41,233 bases of DNA from Jaenimonas drosophilae (Eukaryota; Euglenozoa; Kinetoplastea; Trypanosomatida; Trypanosomatidae): the NCBI GenBank assembly GCA_030849065.1, contig JASAON010001499.1:1-41233 (forward strand), in the 5' to 3' direction. This document shows, piece by piece, positions 36,330 through 41,233 of the stretch. Positions within the stretch are counted from its first letter, which is position 1. The number at the start of each line of letters is the position of its first letter. The notes under the pieces were generated by a model that saw only the letters and a program-made list of their open reading frames with translations, was not told the DNA's origin and ran no database searches. Both the position numbers and the translations under genes were made by a program.

Positions 36330-36727
36330 CGGAGGAGATGTATCCACACCCGATCGTTGTGCTTCCTCTCTCCCCCACCTCTTCTTTCAACACCAACATC
36401 ATCTTCTCCCCCTCCATGCATCATATCATCCCACCTTCACCCCTGCGGCTGCCATGCCGTTGTATCGGTGCAGCTGGGAACCTCCTCCTTGTGCCTAGTC
36501 CATCCTCCAAAAACACAGAAACAAAGAACAAACATCAACGCTCTCATGGACTTCATGTGCCGCTGCATCCACAACGTCGTGGAGAAAAATGATTGTGGGT
36601 GCTTCGTGAATTTGGTCATCACAGCAACAAAAAAACATCTTTCTTCTTCTTTTTCTTTTCCTCTTTCTTGCTTACATGCACACCAAACACAACCATCAAG
36701 AAGCCCATATTCCTTGGCTGCACTGGT
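36330..36727. other. intergenic region
   Basis: No gene is seen. It holds C/T-rich stretches and the long T-rich tract of the next gene's acceptor. Confidence 0.6.
36638..36700 (+). promoter_or_regulatory. predicted trans-splice acceptor
   Basis: A CTTCTT- and T-rich tract at about 36638-36672 is followed by the AG at 36699-36700. No ATG lies between it and 36728. Confidence 0.55.
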
Positions 36728-38026
36728 ATGGCTGGCCGACAAATAAGCGTGCCGCCAACATCTGCACCTGCACGGCCTCCTCCGAGCAGGCGGCGTGGCC
36801 GGCCCTCAACGGAGCAGCCACGACGCACACAAGCTGCTTTGCTCATTGTGGGCATTTGCGTTTTCATGTACTTCTTGTTCTCCAACAGCCCACACTTGTT
36901 TGAGTTCGTGACTGGCGCATCATCTTCATCCTCCCCAACCAAAATCACTGACGCCGACGTTGCCGCGCTTGCCTCCACGGTCCACATGATGGAGGAGTCT
37001 GGGGCAACCTTGTTGGATGAGGTGGGCGGCCACTACGCACAGCAAGTGATGTTCATCTCCATGGCGATGGAGGTGGAGCTGATGAAGCTCGTCCAGGCTG
37101 ATGAAGATGATCAGGATGGAGCAGGCGATCGCCTTCATGCCTACATTCATCACCCACAGACAGTGGCGGTGGTGCGTGCGCTGGAGGAGGCTGCCCAGTA
37201 CATGTATCATTCACTTCGCACACTTCTCGTCATGGGTGATGCTGCCCATGTTGTTGTGGATGAAGAAGATAATGGCAATACACCTATCCACGAACGCATC
37301 TTTGATTGGTTTGCCGTGGCCGTTCATCTTCATGCCGCGTTGTTGCCCGAAGTGTATCTCCAACTTGACAACACGCCACGCCACGCCACCGTGCTCCTCC
37401 GTGGTGTGCATCTTCTCTCGCTGCATCTCCAACACACATCAGAGGAGATGATGTTTGGGGATCGGCCATGCCGCCACCTCCGCCATCACTCCACATCGCG
37501 ATGGAGCACTTTCTGCGAAGGCTCCCTCAACACACGCGCCAAGATGCTACGCCGCATCGCTGCCACCCTGGAAGAGCTCATCGTGCTCTATCCAACATGT
37601 GCTCCGCTCCGCGCGCACTACGCCGTGGCACTCACGCTGCATCACCTTGGAACCCGCGAGGCCTCAACAACAACATCTGCCATGAATGTGGTGCGCTCGA
37701 CGTTGGAAAAGTCTGAGAAGGGTGCCTATGAGCAGGTGGATGAGGTGCAGATGCATGTGCTTCATTTGCTCCAGTTGGTGTTGCAACAGCCCACGACGAC
37801 GATGGAGGAGATGGAGCAGAGGTGGCTCGAGAAGGCGATGGGTGATGATCAGGTGTGCTCCATCACCGCGGGAGAGGAGTGGCCCGGTACAACCTTCTCT
37901 GGTGAAGCACAACCTCCGCTGGTGCATCGCATGGGCATGCAGATACTGGCGCCACACCTCCTCAGCCGCTTGACGGAGGATGATGATCATGCGCACCTCC
38001 GCGAGGTACTCACGCGCTGTATATGA
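36728..38026 (+). CDS. type II membrane protein, function unknown
   Basis: This 432-residue protein has a basic Pro/Arg-rich N terminus (1-35), a single membrane helix at about 36-52 (AALLIVGICVFMYFLF), and then a helical domain of about 380 residues. With positive charges before the helix, the long C-terminal part should lie in the lumen or outside. That part has regularly spaced helices rich in His, Leu and Glu, which might be a TPR-like or other alpha-solenoid, but I cannot assign a family. No glycosyltransferase DxD motif or protease motif is obvious. It lies next to the OS-9-like lectin; both may act in the secretory pathway, but neighbourhood means little in polycistronic units. The start is the first ATG after the acceptor at 36700. 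Confidence 0.75.
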   Translation: MAGRQISVPPTSAPARPPPSRRRGRPSTEQPRRTQAALLIVGICVFMYFLFSNSPHLFEFVTGASSSSSPTKITDADVAALASTVHMMEESGATLLDEVGGHYAQQVMFISMAMEVELMKLVQADEDDQDGAGDRLHAYIHHPQTVAVVRALEEAAQYMYHSLRTLLVMGDAAHVVVDEEDNGNTPIHERIFDWFAVAVHLHAALLPEVYLQLDNTPRHATVLLRGVHLLSLHLQHTSEEMMFGDRPCRHLRHHSTSRWSTFCEGSLNTRAKMLRRIAATLEELIVLYPTCAPLRAHYAVALTLHHLGTREASTTTSAMNVVRSTLEKSEKGAYEQVDEVQMHVLHLLQLVLQQPTTTMEEMEQRWLEKAMGDDQVCSITAGEEWPGTTFSGEAQPPLVHRMGMQILAPHLLSRLTEDDDHAHLREVLTRCI

Positions 38027-38069
38027 TGAGTATCCTCGCACCCTATCGCCCTCCACAGAACACAAGTAG

Positions 38070-38096
38070 TTGATGATGATGTTGTTGTTGTTGTTG
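38070..38096 (+). repeat. TGA/TGT trinucleotide run
   Basis: TGATGATGATGTTGTTGTTG-type runs lie in the short gap before the lectin gene. Confidence 0.8.
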
Positions 38097-38190
38097 CCAC
38101 CACGTACTCATCAGCATGCATACATCATTGCTCTCTGCCTCCCTTCTTGCCTCTCATCACACCGAAGATAGTGATCTCGGTCAGTTGTGT

Positions 38191-38200
38191 GTTTCTCCAG
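38191..38200 (+). promoter_or_regulatory. predicted trans-splice acceptor
   Basis: GTTTCTCCAG with the AG at 38199-38200 lies six bases before the ATG at 38207. A weaker acceptor (ACCGAAG) sits near 38161-38167. Confidence 0.45.
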
Positions 38201-38206
38201 TGGTGG

Positions 38207-39043
38207 ATGTTGTTGTGGGGCCCATCGTCTTCTGCCATGCGTACCAGTTTTCTTGTATTCTTGTTGTTGCTGCTGGTGATGCAGGCCTACACCGTACGTG
38301 CATCTATGGATGTGAAGGTGGCGCATGAGCTCGTCTTTGCCACGGCCCCACCTCCACCCAGCGTCTTCGAAGCGGCTGGCGCGGATCGCATCTTTCCCAT
38401 CCAACAGGGCAACGGCTCCACGTACATGTGCGTGATGCCCCCCGAGGATGATGAGCTAGATGATGGGCAACAACAACAACAACAGCAGGAGCAGGTGTTG
38501 TATCAGAATGGGGTGGCAGTGCCGATTGATGCAGTGGTTCCACGTGCCATTATGGATGAGCTCGATCAGCGTCTCAGAGATTCGGCGTGGTCAGCCCACA
38601 TCGATAGCTGGTGGAGCCTCAGCTTCAGCTGGAACCACTCCATCACCCAGATGCACCACACGCACCATGGTGGAGCCCCAACACAACCCATCATATTAGG
38701 CCACGCACCACGATTGGTGCCACGAAACAAGCATGTAAGCTACGTGCCACAAGGCGATGCGCCATACTTCCTTCGGTTAGACCATCACGGGCCCTACATC
38801 GCCACGATGTATCGCGACGGCACCTTTTGCGAGCTCACCAAAGCCACGCGGCTGACAGAAGTGCGCATTCGATGCGCCGAGCGCAGCGACGACCCGCCCG
38901 TGGAGCTCACGGAGAAGAAGAGTTGCCACTACATCCTCAACATTCACAGCGAGAATGCGTGCATTGAGTTGCTACGCCATCCACGTGTATCCAGGTCAGT
39001 GGTGTGCTACCCGATGGAGTGGGCCCGCAGCACCGTTTCGTAG
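38207..39043 (+). CDS. OS-9/Yos9-like ER lectin with MRH domain
   Basis: This 278-residue protein has an N-terminal signal peptide; the hydrophobic core FLVFLLLLLVMQAY follows the ATG at 38237, and an earlier in-frame ATG is at 38207. It then shows the family's YMCVMPP stretch followed by EDDE, a poly-Gln run, and a mannose-6-phosphate-receptor-homology domain. In that domain a W...Q segment is followed by YRDGTFCELTKATRLTEVRIRC and then EKKSCHY, holding the Arg, Glu and Tyr that typically contact mannose. OS-9/Yos9 proteins read trimmed N-glycans on misfolded proteins and hand them to the Hrd1 ubiquitin ligase for ER-associated degradation. The length is shorter than Yos9. A glucosidase II beta subunit is a possible alternative, but that would have extra N-terminal domains. 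I cannot choose with certainty between 38207 and 38237 as the start. Confidence 0.7.
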   Translation: MLLWGPSSSAMRTSFLVFLLLLLVMQAYTVRASMDVKVAHELVFATAPPPPSVFEAAGADRIFPIQQGNGSTYMCVMPPEDDELDDGQQQQQQQEQVLYQNGVAVPIDAVVPRAIMDELDQRLRDSAWSAHIDSWWSLSFSWNHSITQMHHTHHGGAPTQPIILGHAPRLVPRNKHVSYVPQGDAPYFLRLDHHGPYIATMYRDGTFCELTKATRLTEVRIRCAERSDDPPVELTEKKSCHYILNIHSENACIELLRHPRVSRSVVCYPMEWARSTVS

Positions 39044-39179
39044 TTCCATTGTGTTCGGAGTATTGATCTGCCATGTGAAACACAGAATGATGATGTGTGC
39101 GTGCGTACGTGCATATGGTATACATCCCTCCTCCCTCCCTCAATCTCTGTTTCATCATCATCTCGTTGTTGTTTCATCA

Positions 39180-39189
39180 TGTGTTTCAG
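39180..39189 (+). promoter_or_regulatory. predicted trans-splice acceptor
   Basis: A T-rich run ends in TGTTTCAG, AG at 39188-39189. It is followed by no ATG before 39217. Confidence 0.5.
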
Positions 39190-39216
39190 TTCAGGCACCC
39201 ACACACACACGTAGTG

Positions 39217-41233
39217 ATGGAGTGCTCACGGCATGTTGCCAGGCCAAGTAGCCTGCAAATAGGCCCGATTCAGGTGTTGGATGCACGCGCCACCTCCTCA
39301 AAGATTTTCTTCGCCGTCGGCCCCGACGTCTATGGCGCGAACATCAGCAGCAAGGAGAGCGAGAGCTACTACACAAGTGATGAATACGAAGATGCACGGT
39401 GCCACAGCTCACATGCTCAAAGCATGGGTGATGATCTTTCTCGGTCCAAGGTTCGTCGGTGTGCTCGGCTTCCACGAGGGGCGGTGGTGAGTGGGATGGC
39501 GCACTCCTCCAGCGTGTTGTTAGTCGGCGCTGGTGATCGTCTCTTTGCCTCACGCATGTTGGATGATGATCGTGGCAACGTTCGGACAAGCGAAATGATG
39601 CAGGATGTACTGGAGCCGTGCTATTCCACCTTGCCTGGTGCGCGAGTGCTCTCGATTCAGCATCACGATGAAGGAAACGTGTTTGTGGTATGTACCTCCT
39701 CTATTCATTCTGTGCTCATCATTGATGGCTCCCGTCTGGAGAGTTGGTTGGCATCCGCCACAACACCATCACCATCACCATCATCATCATCATCCGTGAT
39801 GCCCGGTGTGTGGCCGATATGCTTCAGCGGGGCCAAGCTCGGCGTTGTGCTCGCCGCGCACACCCTCTTCATCGAGGAAACGATTAGGATCTTCGCCGCC
39901 ACCTACAGTGGGGAGGTGGTGGAGTGGGATGCGCCGATGTCTCACCGCATGGGTGCCAGTGATGATGCTTCGCCATGTGAGCTCCTCGCCTTCCACAGCT
40001 CCACCCTGCAAGCTCATGCGAGAGGATGTGCCATCTTCGCCATTGATGCGTTGCATCTCAATGATTATTATGAAGCAAATGAGCATGCCGATGGTTCCGT
40101 CGATGTACTCGCCACATGCAGTGATGATCGCACCGCTGCCGTCTTCATGCGCATCACGTCAGATGGCCCGTGGATGCACATGTGGCGAGGATGCGGCCCA
40201 GATTTTTCGCGTAGCCGTGTGTTTGGTGTGGCGATAACCATGATGCGCCACAATGTGCTCATGTGCGGAACGGCGAGTGAGGATGGCAACGTCAGCCTCT
40301 ACTCCATGGATATGCCACAGGAAAAGATTGAAGCTCTGGCATCATCCCACGCAGCAACAAGAAAGACAGAAACATGTAGTACCTCCACTGCAACATGTGG
40401 TGTTATGGTGAAGAGTGATGAAGGATTTCGTGCAAAACGTGTGCTGCGGCACGTGGAGCAACACGGCGGCCATGGAGCTCTTCGGGTTGGTTTTGTGGGG
40501 CACTACGATCATTCCTTGAGCATGCCGTTGGCCGTATCTTTTGTCTCGTGCGGATTCGATGGTGATGTTGTGCTGATGCCACTGCCAAGATGGGCAACAG
40601 AGGCCTCGCCCTACTACCAACGTGTGGCGGTGCTCAATGGTACCACGTCGTCCACGGAACACGTTCGTTGCGTGCAGATTGATGATGCTGGACGTTTGCT
40701 ATGTTGCACGGAAGAGCGTGTTGTGCTCATGACGATGCCCTTCGCCACCTCCCCGATTGCCATCTCATCACCCACGACGACCACCTCTTCCTGCGTGTGG
40801 GCACATGCCATTGCATTCATGAACACATCTTGTAGTGCGGCAATGATGAAGAAAGCACGTCTTCCTACCTCCATGGCGAGTGTTGCCGTATATAATGATG
40901 ATGATGTTGCTCGTGGTGAGCGTACACGCACATCATTTTCATCATCATCATCATCATTTGTGGTTCTGGTTGGCACGGCAGGGGGAGAAGTTGTTGGCAT
41001 TCACCACGACAACGCTGGCCTTGACGGATCAATGCCACGGCTGCTCACCCATGAACGCGGGCGCGCGTACGGCAAATGTTTGCGTGTGTGGGCATCATGG
41101 ATGAAGGGTTGTGGTGCGGTGGTGGTGGTGGTGCATCGAGAGGCGGTGATGGTGTACCGACTACAGCTGGGCACCTCATCCAACATGGCGAAGCGTGCGA
41201 TGGAGATGGAGCTGGTGCCATTGGCGTGTTGTG
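39217..41233 (+). CDS. WDR6-like WD40 protein, 3' end cut off by the window
   Basis: The frame is open from ATG 39217 to the last base (672 codons) without a stop, so the gene continues outside the window. The sequence is a WD40-type propeller: a first blade with IGPIQVLDARATSSKIFFAVG followed by PDVYG, then blades with IRIFAATYSGEVVEWD, ATCSDDRTAAVF and GTASEDGNVSLYS. The GPDV motif, the A(T/S)CSDDR block and the later RVFGVAI match the pattern of WDR6/Rtt10. That protein partners a methyltransferase for 2'-O-methylation of the anticodon wobble base of tRNA. Two Ser-rich runs encoded by TCA repeats (39768-39797 and 40936-40956) interrupt it. Any other WD40 protein is possible, so the specific call is moderate. 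The start is the first ATG after the acceptor at 39189. Confidence 0.75.
   Translation, partial: MECSRHVARPSSLQIGPIQVLDARATSSKIFFAVGPDVYGANISSKESESYYTSDEYEDARCHSSHAQSMGDDLSRSKVRRCARLPRGAVVSGMAHSSSVLLVGAGDRLFASRMLDDDRGNVRTSEMMQDVLEPCYSTLPGARVLSIQHHDEGNVFVVCTSSIHSVLIIDGSRLESWLASATTPSPSPSSSSSVMPGVWPICFSGAKLGVVLAAHTLFIEETIRIFAATYSGEVVEWDAPMSHRMGASDDASPCELLAFHSSTLQAHARGCAIFAIDALHLNDYYEANEHADGSVDVLATCSDDRTAAVFMRITSDGPWMHMWRGCGPDFSRSRVFGVAITMMRHNVLMCGTASEDGNVSLYSMDMPQEKIEALASSHAATRKTETCSTSTATCGVMVKSDEGFRAKRVLRHVEQHGGHGALRVGFVGHYDHSLSMPLAVSFVSCGFDGDVVLMPLPRWATEASPYYQRVAVLNGTTSSTEHVRCVQIDDAGRLLCCTEERVVLMTMPFATSPIAISSPTTTTSSCVWAHAIAFMNTSCSAAMMKKARLPTSMASVAVYNDDDVARGERTRTSFSSSSSSFVVLVGTAGGEVVGIHHDNAGLDGSMPRLLTHERGRAYGKCLRVWASWMKGCGAVVVVVHREAVMVYRLQLGTSSNMAKRAMEMELVPLACC

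Overview
The window looks like a stretch of a kinetoplastid (Euglenozoa) nuclear chromosome. All fifteen or so genes lie on the + strand and none shows an internal intron. Most start just after a pyrimidine-rich tract and an AG dinucleotide, as expected when one polycistronic transcript is cut up by spliced-leader trans-splicing. The first gene belongs to the KKT2/KKT3 kinetochore kinase family, which is known only from kinetoplastids. TAA, TAG and TGA all act as stops, so the code is standard. The genus cannot be settled from the sequence alone.

Layout. 0-10 kb: a KKT2/3-like kinetochore kinase, a long coiled-coil protein, and a nuclear beta-propeller protein with a C-terminal zinc ribbon that may be a TFIIIC90-like factor. 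10-16 kb: a tail-anchored protein made of several ubiquitin-like folds, a long almost empty gap (11.5-12.8 kb), a GST-fold protein and a mitochondrial RbfA-type ribosome assembly factor. 16-20.5 kb: a protein built from two diverged kinase-like halves whose reading frame is broken between the halves, then a small charged repeat protein. 20.8-25.5 kb: an APE2-type AP endonuclease and the beta subunit of the AP-3 adaptor. 26-32 kb: a giant PH-like plus coiled-coil protein with a nearly identical 194-bp internal duplication. 32.8-39 kb: a GH65 disaccharide phosphorylase fused to a degenerate HAD domain, a type II membrane protein and an OS-9-like ER lectin. 39.2 kb to the end: a WDR6-like WD40 protein cut by the window edge.

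The genes do not form one pathway. This is normal for a kinetoplastid transcription unit, where neighbours share transcription but not function. Housekeeping themes are chromosome segregation, possible Pol III transcription, mitoribosome assembly, tRNA modification, DNA repair, vesicle sorting and ER quality control.

The points most worth a second look are the double pseudokinase with its frame break, the tail-anchored multi-ubiquitin-fold protein, the GH65-HAD fusion with a damaged HAD active site, the possible TFIIIC subunit, and the 579-bp repeat register with a base-composition switch inside the giant coiled-coil gene.
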